A program made the translations under genes and the position numbers. The notes beneath the pieces are model-generated. The model did no database searches and was not told the origin of the DNA. It was given only the letters and a program-made list of their open reading frames with translations. This document shows, one piece after another, positions 22,765 to 34,288 of a stretch of 64,000 nucleotides of DNA. This stretch comes from Arabidopsis thaliana (lineage: Eukaryota > Streptophyta > Magnoliopsida > Brassicales > Brassicaceae): the NCBI RefSeq assembly GCF_000001735.4, contig NC_003075.7:12215001-12279000 (forward strand), read 5' to 3'. Position 1 is the stretch's first letter, and every line of letters starts with the position of its first letter.

Positions 22765-25659
22765 ATGGATTCTCGAGGTGACAGTTCTAGGTTCGGGCAA
22801 TATCCGACAAAGCCTACAAGGAACATGTCTTCATCTTCATCAGCTGCTTTCTTCTCAGCTAATCAGTCTCCGTTTTTCTCACCAAGATCTCCTAAAATCC
22901 AACAAGAACTATCTGAATCTACTCGCTCTGATGCTCAATGTGATAGCTTTGATCCTCTTAGCTCCAGCTCTGGTTTTCAAGAGCCTGAGCTTGCGTTTTT
23001 AACCGCTCCTAATCAATGTCAGAGCCTTGAGGCTGCTGATCGAATCGCTTCGAGTAGTATGATCTCTTGTACTCCTTCTAGATATGGAAGAGGTCATGAG
23101 TCTTCTTCGTATACTCAGACATCTTCTGTATCTGTTTCTTATAATAGGTTGAGATGTTGTGATGTGTTTATAGGATTGTATGGTCAGAAGCCTTCTTTGC
23201 TTCGGTTTGCGGATTGGCTTAGAGCTGAGTTAGAGTTTCAAGGGATGAGTTGTTTTATGTCGGATAGAGGAAGATGTAGGAGTTCACGGAAACAGAGAAT
23301 AGTTGAGAGAGCGATGGATGGTGCGTCGTTTGGAGTTATAATACTAACGAGAAAGGCGTTTAAGAATCCTTATACGATTGAGGAGCTACGGTTTTTCGCA
23401 AACAAGAAGAATCTTGTTCCGGTTTTCTTTGATCTTTCTCCTGGAGAGTGTCTTGTGAGAGATATAGTTGAGAAGAGAGGAGATTTGTGGGAGAAACATG
23501 GAGGGGAATTGTGGGTTTTGTATGGTGGGATTGAGAAAGAATGGAAAGAGGCGGTTCACGGGCTATCGCGGGTTGATGATTGGAAGCTTGAAGCTCATGA
23601 AGGTAACTGGAGAGATTGTGTTTTCAGGGCGGTTACTTTATTGGCAATGCGGTTAGGGAGGAGAAGTATAGTGGAACGGTTAACGAAATGGCGGGATAAA
23701 GCGGAGAAAGAGGAGTTTCCGTATCCGCGGAATGAGAGTTTTGTTGGGAGGAAGAAGGAGTTATCTGAGCTAGAGTTTGTTTTATTTGGAGATGTTGCTG
23801 GAGATTCTGAAAGGGATTACTTTGAGTTAAAGGCAAGGCCGACAAGAAGGAAGAAGAACGTGACGCTCGGGTGGAATAAAAGCGGTTCAGCGGAAGAAAG
23901 ACGGAAGAAAGGGAAGGAAAAAGTTGTGTGGAAGGAGTCAGAGAAAGAGATTGAGATGCAAAGTACAGAGATGCCTTCACGGAGTCAAGTGAAAGTAGGG
24001 CGAAACACGAGGAGAAAACGGTCGATGAAGGTTGTTTACGGGAAAGGCGTGGCTTGCGTGTCAGGTGAATCAGGGATTGGAAAAACTGAGCTGCTTCTTG
24101 AATTTGCTTACAGGCATCACCAAAGGTATAAGATGGTTCTTTGGATAGGTGGTGAGAGCCGTTACATAAGACAGAACTATCTGAATCTTTATCAGTATTT
24201 GGAAGTCGACATCGGGATAGAGAATTCTTCGGATAAAACGCGGATGAAGAGCTTCGAAGAGCAAGAAGATGCTGCGGTTTCCAAGATTAGAAAAGAGCTG
24301 ATGAGGAATATACCGTTCTTGGTTGTCATTGATAACTTGGAGAGTGAAAAAGACTGGTGGGATTCGAAGCTTGTGATGGATCTTCTTCCTCGGTTTGGAG
24401 GCGGGACTCATATTTTGATATCTACACGTCTCTCTCAAGTTATGAACATGGAGCCGTTGAAACTCTCTTACCTCTCTGGTGCTGAAGCTATGTCGTTGAT
24501 GCAGGGGAATGTTAAAGATTATCCGGTTTCGGAAATGGATGCATTGAGAACTATTGAAGATAAACTCGGACGGTTAACGTTGGGATTAGCAGTCGTAGGA
24601 GCAATATTGTCAGAGCTTCCTATAAACCCGAGCCGGCTTTTGGATACTATAAATAGAATGCCGTTAAGAGAGATGGTGTGTAGTGGTCGAGAGGGGAATC
24701 TGTTGAGAAGAAATGCGTTTCTGTTGCAGCTGTTTGAAGTTTGTTTTTCGATCTTTGATCACGCGGATGGACCTAGAAGTTTGGCTACGAGAATGGTTGT
24801 TGCTAGTGGGTGGTTAGCTCCTGCACCAGTTCCAGCTTCTTTATTAGCTTTGGCTGCTCATAAACTCCCTGAGAAACACAGAGGTCCGAAGCGGCTATGG
24901 AGAAGACTAAGGCGCGCTATAACCTGCGGTTTTACGTCTTCAAACTCCAAACGATCAGGAGCTGAAGCTGCTTCAATGCTACTTAGATTCAACATTGCTC
25001 GAACCAGCAGCATCAAGCTAGGGTTTATACAGATCCACGAGCTTGTGAAACTCTATGCGAGAAATCGAGTACTGGTCAATGAAAACGCTCCCGCAATGGT
25101 TCAGGCGGTGATAAGCCGCGGCTCGACTGTTGAAACCGCAGAGCAGATCTGGGCGGTTTGTTTCTTGCTGTTTGGTTTTAGCAACGAATCTCCGACTATT
25201 CAGCTGAAGATAACAGAGCTGCTGATTCTTGTGAAACAAGTAATCTTGCCTCTTGCAATCAGAACGTTCATATCATTTTCGCGATGCACAGCCTCAGTGG
25301 AGCTACTAAGGGTCTGCACAAACGCACTTGAAGCAGCTGACCAAACGCTAGTGACACCAGTAGAGAAATGGCTAGACAAGTCGCTTTGCTGGAGACCAGT
25401 TCAGACAAGTGCACAACTAAACCCTATTCTATGGGAAGAACTTGCTCTAGCTCGAGCCACCGTGCTAGAGACTCGAGCTAAGCTGATGTTACGAGGCGGG
25501 CAATTTGGTTTGGCTGATGACTTGATCAGAAAAGCAATCTTCATAAGAACTTCGATCTCAGGAGAGGATCATCCTGGGACTGTGTCGGCTCGAGAGACAT
25601 TGAGTAAGTTAACGAGGCTTTTATCCAATGTTCATCAGATTCATAACACTTCACCGTAA
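22765..25659 (+). CDS. TIR-NB-ARC-TPR protein (XTNX class)
   Basis: Intronless CDS of 964 aa. The ATG at 22765 begins MDSRGDSSRFGQYP. Residues 1-130 are Ser-rich and disordered. The TIR domain covers about 130-290; its usual WCLxEL is NPYTIEELRFF, keeping the glutamate. A Lys/Arg-rich linker leads to NB-ARC: P-loop GESGIGKTEL near 434, kinase-2-like FLVVIDNLE, RNBS-B THILISTR near 548, a GLPL-like TLGLAVVG near 605 and MHD-like IQIHELVKLYAR near 757. The C-terminus is helical and TPR-like (ending GEDHPGTVSARETLSKL), with no LRRs. These are traits of XTNX, an old, low-copy plant class distinct from ordinary TNL receptors and of unclear role. Convergent with AIRP1. Recalled as AT4G23440. Confidence 0.92.
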   Translation: MDSRGDSSRFGQYPTKPTRNMSSSSSAAFFSANQSPFFSPRSPKIQQELSESTRSDAQCDSFDPLSSSSGFQEPELAFLTAPNQCQSLEAADRIASSSMISCTPSRYGRGHESSSYTQTSSVSVSYNRLRCCDVFIGLYGQKPSLLRFADWLRAELEFQGMSCFMSDRGRCRSSRKQRIVERAMDGASFGVIILTRKAFKNPYTIEELRFFANKKNLVPVFFDLSPGECLVRDIVEKRGDLWEKHGGELWVLYGGIEKEWKEAVHGLSRVDDWKLEAHEGNWRDCVFRAVTLLAMRLGRRSIVERLTKWRDKAEKEEFPYPRNESFVGRKKELSELEFVLFGDVAGDSERDYFELKARPTRRKKNVTLGWNKSGSAEERRKKGKEKVVWKESEKEIEMQSTEMPSRSQVKVGRNTRRKRSMKVVYGKGVACVSGESGIGKTELLLEFAYRHHQRYKMVLWIGGESRYIRQNYLNLYQYLEVDIGIENSSDKTRMKSFEEQEDAAVSKIRKELMRNIPFLVVIDNLESEKDWWDSKLVMDLLPRFGGGTHILISTRLSQVMNMEPLKLSYLSGAEAMSLMQGNVKDYPVSEMDALRTIEDKLGRLTLGLAVVGAILSELPINPSRLLDTINRMPLREMVCSGREGNLLRRNAFLLQLFEVCFSIFDHADGPRSLATRMVVASGWLAPAPVPASLLALAAHKLPEKHRGPKRLWRRLRRAITCGFTSSNSKRSGAEAASMLLRFNIARTSSIKLGFIQIHELVKLYARNRVLVNENAPAMVQAVISRGSTVETAEQIWAVCFLLFGFSNESPTIQLKITELLILVKQVILPLAIRTFISFSRCTASVELLRVCTNALEAADQTLVTPVEKWLDKSLCWRPVQTSAQLNPILWEELALARATVLETRAKLMLRGGQFGLADDLIRKAIFIRTSISGEDHPGTVSARETLSKLTRLLSNVHQIHNTSP

Positions 25660-26112
25660 TAGAGAGAAGCTTTTAGGGCTTTCTTGTTGTAAAAGTTATA
25701 AAGGTTAGAGTTTCTTGTTTTTTTTTAATTATCATTATTTTAGTCATAAGAGTTAGATTTATACAGAAGGTTTAGTAATAAAAAAAACTGTTATCTAAGA
25801 AATTTGTCAGAGAATCCTTTTTTATCACAGTAAAATCTCTGAATTTTCAGGCTCTTCTAAAACTGTTCTTCAACTTTTCTCGAATTAATTCAGATTCAGA
25901 AACAAATCTTAAACATAAGAGTTTTTCAAAGAATATTAAACAATCAAATCTAATTTCTGTATATCATCAAAAGGAAGTGAAAGCTTCTGAATGTAGTAGA
26001 GAGCAACAATGTTCATCATACCACCAGAGTAAGTCCTAATGCCTGTTTATATCAAATCTTCTGTACCGTTTTTCGCACTTCTTGTTCCGAGCTATTGGTT
26101 TCTTGTTCACGA
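25660..26112. other. Convergent 3' ends of XTNX and AIRP1
   Basis: 3' UTRs of both genes. On the minus strand, 25937-26040 holds an acceptor (ATATAAACAG) followed by a 30-codon open frame with YSGGMMNIVALYY; see findings. Confidence 0.5.
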
Positions 26113-26837
26113 TTATGATTCAGTGAGCACTAATTCCTGTGAAAAGAATACCCAAAAAGTAGACTCTATTGTCAAAACAGATTCTAGTGACTCAAGAAGT
26201 TCAAAATGTATTGTGAAAATGGCGGATTTTAAACGGACACAAACCTTATCGCAAACTGGACACGCCTCGCTTCTTTCCATCCATGCAAGAATGCAAGCGA
26301 GATGAAAGTCATGGCCACATTTAGTGAGCAATTTCGGGTTATCAATCTCATATTCTGCAAACAAACAAGATGAAGATATTTACCAAAATGTTATATTTAA
26401 CATGTAACTTTGAATGATAAACAAAATACCTTCTAAGCAAATTGGACATTCATCGATTGCTTCTCGATACTGTTTCTTTAGCTCAAAATCAGTTAGATCA
26501 TCAACATGCCATGTTTTCTTCTCTGGAACAACTTGTGTGAGTCCCGGGGATGCTTCACTCGAATTGCCCTGAGTTCTTGGCAATTTCGGTGGACTAGTTT
26601 GAAGATTTATATTCGTGATGGCTAAAGGAATAGGCGGCGAAAGAGGTGAACTGTATGCATTAGAGAGAGAGGAAGGCGTGGCACGAGATAAGGGAAGATG
26701 CTCATCTATAGTTCTTGAGCTCTACAGAAAACAATAAAACATAAGAAAACAAAAACCAAAACCCAAAAAGGCTGCAAACAAGAAAGACGTAGAGGCTTTA
26801 CTTCGGGTATACTCGGGAGACAACAGCAGCAACCCAT
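26113..26837 (-). CDS. AIRP1: RING-H2 E3 ubiquitin ligase, ABA-related
   Basis: Minus-strand exons 26802-26837 (12 codons), 26430-26721, 26245-26354 and 26113-26136 give 153 aa. The N-terminus MGCCCCLPSIPE has Gly2 and clustered cysteines, a candidate for N-myristoylation or palmitoylation and so for membrane attachment. A Ser/Pro-rich middle leads to a C3H2C3 RING: ECPICLEEY, KCGHDFHLAC, EACPVC. The last exon codes only ELVLTES. AIRP1 (AT4G23450, by recall) is an ABA-induced E3 ligase that positively regulates ABA and drought responses. The leader is probably spliced (donor TTTAG|GTAACT near 27516, first exon to about 27650). Confidence 0.92.
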
Positions 26838-28898
26838 TCTTTGGTATGATAAAGTTTTGACAGTTCTCAGATCAGTGTATAGCAGCTCTTTAGGTTACCA
26901 AAAGACCTGTAGTATCCAGAAAAAATTCATAAGACTCCTAATTGAAACTCTAATGGGAGGCAAAATCTAGCTCTGTGATCATACTAAGTAACTGGAAAAC
27001 CAAACTCAAACACCACAAGTACTTCAATGTAACATAGCTAACTATACACTAACAATGAGAGAATAATAGTCACAGAGATTAAAGCAATACAAATATGTGT
27101 ATCCATTGTGATGACAAATATAAGATTAAAGACTCTCGTGTACTTATGAGGTTCATTATGAAGAAAGTAAATTTCATGTTGAATACTCATGGAAAATCAT
27201 ATGATCCTAAGAACATCTTGAGCTTTCAAATGAAAAAAAAAACTTGGTTTACCATAACAGAGATACTATTAGTTACCAAACCCTAATAGACGAAGAACTG
27301 AAAACAGAGTGGTTAAAAAAATAAAAAACAGTAAAACCTGGAAACTAAAAAAGTGGGCTGAAACAGAAGTAAAAAAAAAAAAAAAAAAAATCTCAGAACA
27401 ACCAAACAGAACAAACGAAAACAGAAAAGAAGAACCTCACAAACAGAGTTAGTGATCCTACAAAACAAAAATATAAAGTGACTTTTGTAACGGAGAAGAA
27501 AAAAATCATTAGTTACCTAAAAAACAGAAACAGAAGCTTGATATAGTCCTTCTTTTGATAGGATTTCTGGGAAAACTTTTTGAGGTTTTGTGTTGAATGA
27601 GAATTTTCTGATGGCGACGAAGAAGACTAGCTGCGACGAAAGAGGCGACTTTATCAGAGAGATAAAATCAAGGGATCACAATTTTCTTTACTTTAATTGT
27701 TATTTTGGTTGTTAATCAAACTTTTTTGTATTTATATTCATTAATCACAAACCATATCGTACAAGGAAACTCTGGATTTTCTTAAGAATATTTCCCATTA
27801 GCCCTTTTATAATAAGATTTTCATGATTTGACCACCAAGGTAATTAGTATTATTTTATGGGATATACAATATTAACCATATAAGTTATAACTATATAAGC
27901 AAGTTTTAAATTAATGATTGCACTACTTATAGTATCTTAAATCTAAAAATTATGATTCATACTTTTGGTTCAAAATAAAATTAAAAACTGATTAACCAGA
28001 AAAACAATTTTTTTATATTTAGTAAAATATTGGATATGAACAGATTTAAAACATTATCTACAGATAAACTGATATAAAGTATAAACCCTTGGTGGGGACA
28101 AATAATAATTATTCTATTTAGTAAATGATAAAATTGTCTAAAAAAGTATTTTCAAGCTTGGACCTTTGTTGTACTTACGGTCTCAACTAAAATGTATAGT
28201 TTTGATCAAATTAAAATACAATGGTGAGCTTTCATAAACCAATAATGTCGAAACTTTGGTATTTCATTTTAAGTTACAAAAATATTAGTTGATTGATAGT
28301 ATAATCCCTTTTATGTGATGGCGTGTAGCGCCCTTACTCAACCCTTATATTCGGTGGCATTACTTCAATCTCACGTTACTATTAGTCCCCCTCAAGCTTT
28401 AAAATTTTCAATTAGTTTTGGTTTTGAATTGATTTAATAATCAATCGATAATTAAAAGAAGATTAGTTTCGACGAAGCTATTTTGTAACCGCATGTTACA
28501 GGAAATCATGATTGATATTGATATTAGGAAATTGCTACGTCGCATTACGGGCCCAGTATCTATCTATCTACGCCTATCTGTTGTGAAGAAGGTACCAAAT
28601 TCTCAACTGGTTTACGTGTACGAATCTCTTCGCTCCACTTAGGAAACTTTTTGATTTCATGTCGGTCACTGAACACTAAAAATAGCATTTGCTGATAATA
28701 AGTCATTATCACACTAGTTTAATCAAAAACCTTTTGGGGCATATACGCAACGACAACATCAAAAATCAAAGCTCTTACGAGAATAAAAAAACGAGTGGGT
28801 TCCAACACAAAAATTAGAAACAAGAAGTCGGCAACAATTCACTTACTACATACACTAAAAGAAGAAATTTGCTTACCTTAGGGCAGTGTAAAATCAAA
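26838..28898. other. AIRP1 leader/intron and intergenic DNA
   Basis: 26838-27650 is the AIRP1 5' leader with an intron that includes a long A-run near 27370. 27650-28898 is AT-rich and carries the beta-adaptin 3' UTR at its right end. No other gene seen. Confidence 0.5.
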
Positions 28899-31800
28899 TC
28901 AAGCCTTGAAGAGAATTTCGACTGCTTCAAAGAAGAGAGGAGCGATCTCAGGGGTTGGAGTCTTGACTGCACATTTCAGACCAGGTTGACCCACTATGGC
29001 CGTTAGTTCGATCAGGAACGGTATGCCTCTTGGTACCTTGGCCGAAAGATAGAGGACGTCTTGGTTCCCATTCTTACGCTTTGCTATGAAGAACATGTTT
29101 GATGCGGCGAGTAAATCAAGTGTTGACTCCACGCTCGTGATGGTTATCCCGGGGAATTCTTTCTGCACCTCGTTTGAATCCGGTAACGATTTCCATGTCT
29201 AATCAAAAAAACAAATGTTTTATAACTCAGAAGAACTGGTTTTTAAGACTGTGGTATATAGTTATGATCAGAAATCAATATCTTCCTTCAGTTCTTACTG
29301 AGTCTAGAAACTTAAATCGATGAAAACCATATCATATGTTAAGATCTACAGCACCCTAACTCCCCCAGGCTTCTTAAGGCACAAAATCTGTCACTAATTA
29401 CTCGCCCATCTTAATATCATAAGCCCTCTCCACTATTAGTCAATGACTAACATGGTGCTGTATTGTTAATGAACTCTTTATCATATATTAGTCTTTTACC
29501 TCGAGGAAGGTTCCGCGCTCCATCCGACCATCTTCTGAGAAAAGAGCGTTAAGTACAATCTTATCCTCGAAGTACCAGACAGGCTGCTGGTTGTTTTTGA
29601 CGGCAACTTGCAATACCGAGCTGGTGGAGCCAGTAGACATGTTTTGGGACAATACCATTGGCATCATTGTCCTGGCAGATGCTCCGGGTTGCAGAGGCGG
29701 AACCTATAATAGTACAAAACCTGGACATCAGTTTCAGGAATCCAGGATATATAATAGGCGTAGATGTAGAGCATATCCAACTACTATTACCTGAAGTGAT
29801 CCGACAGCTGCAAGGCCGAATGAGTTTTTGTTGAACTGAATCATGAAGCCATCAAGAAGTGACTGCGAGTTGTTCTCGAGGAGCATACTGTAGAATACTT
29901 GACCATCTTGTCGGGTTAATTGAGCGCTAATCTGCAGACCTTGACCCTTTGATGCTGGTAGGACAACAGGCAGTGGACGACTGCAAACAATATTAGGTGA
30001 TTCAATGAGTTTTATAAACAACAAGGTGATCCAAATAGATATGATTGAATAAAACCAGTCCATCGCACACCCCAACTGTGAGAGAGACTTTTAATGTAAT
30101 TTTCACCATTCAAAACTCACCCTGACGGAGTTGTGGGTTCATCTACAGGGACGATTGCAGCATTATCTGACCCCATTAGGTCACCTAGCAGATCGGGTAC
30201 AGGAGCTGGGGCAGCAGCTAGCTTTGTGACATAGCCTGTGGTAGCTGACGGGGAAGCTGCACCATCAACCGGATTACCAGATGCCTCGGGATATCCTGTT
30301 TCGCTCCCTTCTACATAATCCTCATCCTCCGTTTTCTGAACTGTGGTTTTCAAGCGGGTTACAAAAGCCTCTGGCGGCTTGTGATACACAGAGGACAAGG
30401 TGGATATATTTGCAAGTAGCTCATCCAGGAGCGACGGATCAAGTTGGTTTGAGTCATCAGTAATCACAGGCTTTTCAGCTAAAACAACATCCTTGGCCGC
30501 CTATAGTCAAAAGAAGAGCACTGATGACTGTAGGTAAAAGAGATGATTGTTGCTCATCCTCCAATGTCCTTGAACTAGTTTAGTAGAATATATTAAGAAA
30601 ACATACCTCAGGATCAGTCGATAGAAGACGCCAGTAGATGTATGCACGATCCCTGAGATCAGGATTATCTGTTTCAACAGTAGCATTATTCAAGACAACC
30701 TGAAAAATTGAAACATGGCAAAAGCCAGGCCTGTCGTCAAATACATGCGCTTTAATCGATTAGGAGAGCAAAAGGTAGTCTTCATAATGGTCATGGCAGA
30801 ACCTGAATCATTTGTTGTGGGCCTTCAGTTGGCTTCTTCAGAAATAGTTTGACTGTAGCTGTAAGAAGCTGCAGTTGGACTTGTGCTGGTTCCTCAGGGA
30901 AATTCTCCAGGAAGCTTTCAAGAAGTTCATCCGCATTGTCGATTCTTTCAGCATATTCACCAATGATCCAAATCATAGATGCCTTTCAAGATGCCAACAA
31001 ATACAAGTATGAGTTTCACCGATTATATTTGCGATGGAGAAGCTTCCAGCTAATATACACTACCCAAACGACAAATTTTGTTACCTTAGCTTCTGGTTCA
31101 TCCAATGTGTCTAGACTCTCACAGAGTGTTGCGATTATGGACTCATACCTGCACATTATTTTAAAAGACATAGCCAAGATTAAAAAGAATTACAGCACTT
31201 CAGGAGGCCAAAATCAACTTACGTATTTGGATATCTTCTAAAGATATCTTTGATGACTATAATGGCCTCCTGCACAACGTAGTTTACTTTGATCTTGATC
31301 AGCTCAAGTAAAACACTGATGCACCGTTCAGCTGCTCTTTCTAGTTTGATGGCACATCGGCCTATAGCACGAACAGCCTTCCGAACAAAATCAACATCTA
31401 CTTCCGTGGCATATTCTTTGAACTCCAGAAGAACCTACATTGGAATGGTCTAGAAACCATCATGATGTGCACCAAAACAAAATAACTTGGACAAACGGCA
31501 GATGATAAAAGTGTAGTAAGGATTACCTGGTCTATGTTTCTGTCAGAAGCAAGTTTTATCATAATCTCTAACTTCTCCATCTTAACATATATCGGATCAT
31601 TATACTTGCAGAAGAACACCTGCAATAAAACCATGAAGCATTATCAACAAATATAAGAATATATCAATTGCTTATTTCGGAGAGTCTACGAGACAGGATC
31701 AAGCTACCTTGATTTCATGGGCAAGAATAGTGGGTCTCTTTTGGACAATAAGGTTAATGTTACGAAGTGCAACATACTGTATCTCAGGTTCTGCAGAAAG

Positions 31801-33898
31801 CAATGTAACTAGGGGAGGAGCCATCTTCTTGCAAAGATTTCGAATCACATCTGTGCTAGTAATAAGCTCCATCTGCTGAAGGATCATCTGGAAAGCAATG
31901 AAATAAAGAGGACTGGCATTAGAAAATTATGTAAGGGAATATAGTTGACACTTCATAAACAATTTTGACTGGCGAACAGGTGACATTCCAGAGAGAAGTA
32001 TATATTTTGAAAGTGTCACCTTAACAGCTGAAAGCACAACAGCACAGTTGGCATGTTGCAACCTTGGAGTGACTCTCTCAACAATATTTTCAGCTTCACG
32101 AGGATCAGATGCCTTATACCTCGACAAAGCATCTAATATAAAAACTTGACCCCATCTGTGAAGAACACAAACAGTATTAAAAATTGAAAGCTATAAATAT
32201 GTATACAGCAAAAGGAAACAATAGTCGCTTTATGGATCCCTTTCCCCAATGTTCAAAACCATGAGTCCTTTATCTACACAGAAAACCTTCAACTTCAATA
32301 ACAACAAAGTTCTGTCACAATTTTAGGTTAGATACAGAACAAAATGCATAGATAAACTGATGCTTTAACACAAGAAGCAAGTCCGCAACTCAACAGATTA
32401 TCCTACTGTGAATATTTAGGCCAGCCTGTCTGTTCTCCGAAAACAAAACCTAATATGATCTGACTAAAATTAGTCAATCATACACAATCTGAGTGAAAGT
32501 AAGAGATGGAAATCAGGAACGACTTACTCAGTACATTCATTCAAAGCTGTAAGGAGCTTTGTGAGGATGGTACTATTGATTTCAAATATGGGACTAGTAC
32601 TATTCTCTTGGATCTCTGCAAGGGCAGCTACAGCATTTGCCACAACCATTGGATTATTGTCTGATATTAAATCCTTTAAGGCTTCCAGGAACCCCCTATC
32701 CTCAACTAATTCAGCATTTATGTCAAACAGTTTAGCAACACAAATAGCTGCTGTCTTGCGGACATATGGATCATCATCCTGAAAAATAAAAAAATTGCAA
32801 CATGCCAGAAAATACAGAAATATGTCATCAGTCAAAGAATAAAAAAATTCTTGAGGGACATAAATATTTGCTACAAGGTGCAGTGACAAGGTAGCATTAA
32901 AAACTCAACCTTTAGGCATTTCTGAAGAGGATCACACAAATATTCTGTAATCTTATCAACACGAATACAGCCCATCGTTCGCACAGCCAAAGCCCGGATC
33001 AATGGATTTGGGTCTTGTGAATCCTGCCAAATACAAAGCGAGAACTTAATAACGATGAGTTTCTTAAATAATTTTCCATCCACCAAAATCAGAGAAAGAC
33101 CAAGAAACTTGCCATATGTTAGGTCTTTATGTTTGGGTAGGCTATATAAGCAAAGTAGCTGAAGTGTTACCTTAACAAAAGTATTTACAGCGAGGATAGC
33201 AAGATCTGGCTGGCTTTTTGCATAGTTTATCAGATACAAGTAAACAAGCTTCTTCAACTCCAGATTCTCAGTTTGCATGCAATTGACTACATCAGTGAAA
33301 AGTGATGAAACATCCTTTCCAACAGTCATTGCCGCAATAACCTTCTTAACAGCATCTTTCCTCTTATCCTAGGAACATAAAGAAAAAAAGAGAATTTAGG
33401 AAACTGAAGCAAAAACGCATTCCATCATCTTCAATCAGTACCATATACAACCATTGGACCATCTACTCAAAGAAGAACTGTTTCTATCGCCCAACCACTG
33501 CATTGATCCATATTCAAAACTTATGATCCCCCAATCTAAACACATCCCCGCATTAACCATTATTCTGAATTTCATTCCATTTCTACATAGTTTCAAATGA
33601 ACCATTGAACACATAACATTATAACGTACACCATCATCAATCTTTCAAACTAAAATATCAACAAAATTAACCGATCAATTCGAATCCATAATCATACAGA
33701 TCTACCAGAAAATGATTATGCATAATTCAACGAACGAGAAAGAGATGAGATTAGAATCGTGAAAATGGCGGATCACAGATCCATATATGAAATTAGACGG
33801 AGAAGAAGAACCTTGTACTGTGAATTCAGCTCTTCCTTGAGCTCAGGGATCTCTCCCTTCTTCGTAGTCGAAAAATATTTAGAATCATGACCGCTCAT
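28899..33898 (-). CDS. BETAC-AD: Beta-adaptin, large subunit of AP-1/AP-2 clathrin adaptors
   Basis: Fifteen minus-strand exons: 33812-33898, 33171-33368, 32910-33023, 32528-32778, 32020-32155, 31708-31887, 31527-31619, 31223-31434, 31085-31148, 30803-30982, 30607-30699, 30121-30500, 29791-29980, 29500-29703, 28899-29198. They sum to 893 aa and the frame is kept throughout. Residues 1-580 form the helical trunk (start [20 protein letters not shown]). An acidic, Pro/Ala-rich hinge follows with [10 protein letters not shown], a possible clathrin box. From about 680 comes the two-lobed ear ([20 protein letters not shown]; end [14 protein letters not shown]). It links clathrin to cargo at the TGN and plasma membrane; plants share beta subunits between AP-1 and AP-2. 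Choice of isoform C (AT4G23460) is recall. Head to head with the PLAC8 gene. Confidence 0.96.
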
Positions 33899-34288
33899 TT
33901 TCTCCCTTCTTCAACCTCCACACTTCTTCTCCTCCGAGACGATCAGTGACAAGAGACACAAAGACACGAAATTGCAAAAAGTAATAGGTCGGGGTTAAAA
34001 TAAAACTAATTACAGTTTAACCCTAGTATTATTGATATTTGACGAAATTGCCTCGTGACTTCGTCTAGTCAACGCCAGTTGCCATCCAGGGGAGGGGAGA
34101 AGAAGAATTTGTATTCTCAAGTTGTCGATATGAGAGAGATGAAGTCAGAAACACGTTTGTGAGAGAACAGCTTTTAGATGTGATTGTGGATCAGATTCTC
34201 AAAGACTTTTCGCGAAGAGTCTCTGATCCTTAAATCGCTTCTCTCTCGCTTGACCTCATTTCGTCGTCGAAATCAGATCCTTGTGAAA
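33899..34288. promoter_or_regulatory. Bidirectional promoter region, beta-adaptin/PLAC8
   Basis: 390 bp separate two divergent start codons, so both leaders and both core promoters must fit here. No clear TATA box on either strand, as is common for housekeeping genes. Confidence 0.6.

Noticed and set aside
22667-23002. 111-aa ORF overlapping the XTNX start as a separate gene
   Set aside because: Its upstream part lies in an intron and its downstream part is the XTNX coding region in another frame. Only the uORF starting at 22724 is worth noting.
23633-24438. Long minus-strand ORFs inside the XTNX gene
   Set aside because: Shadows of the strong plus-strand TIR-NB-ARC frame.
27602-27720. Plus-strand ATG with MATKKTSCDERGDF as a small gene
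   Set aside because: It runs antisense to the inferred first leader exon of AIRP1 and soon becomes low-complexity.
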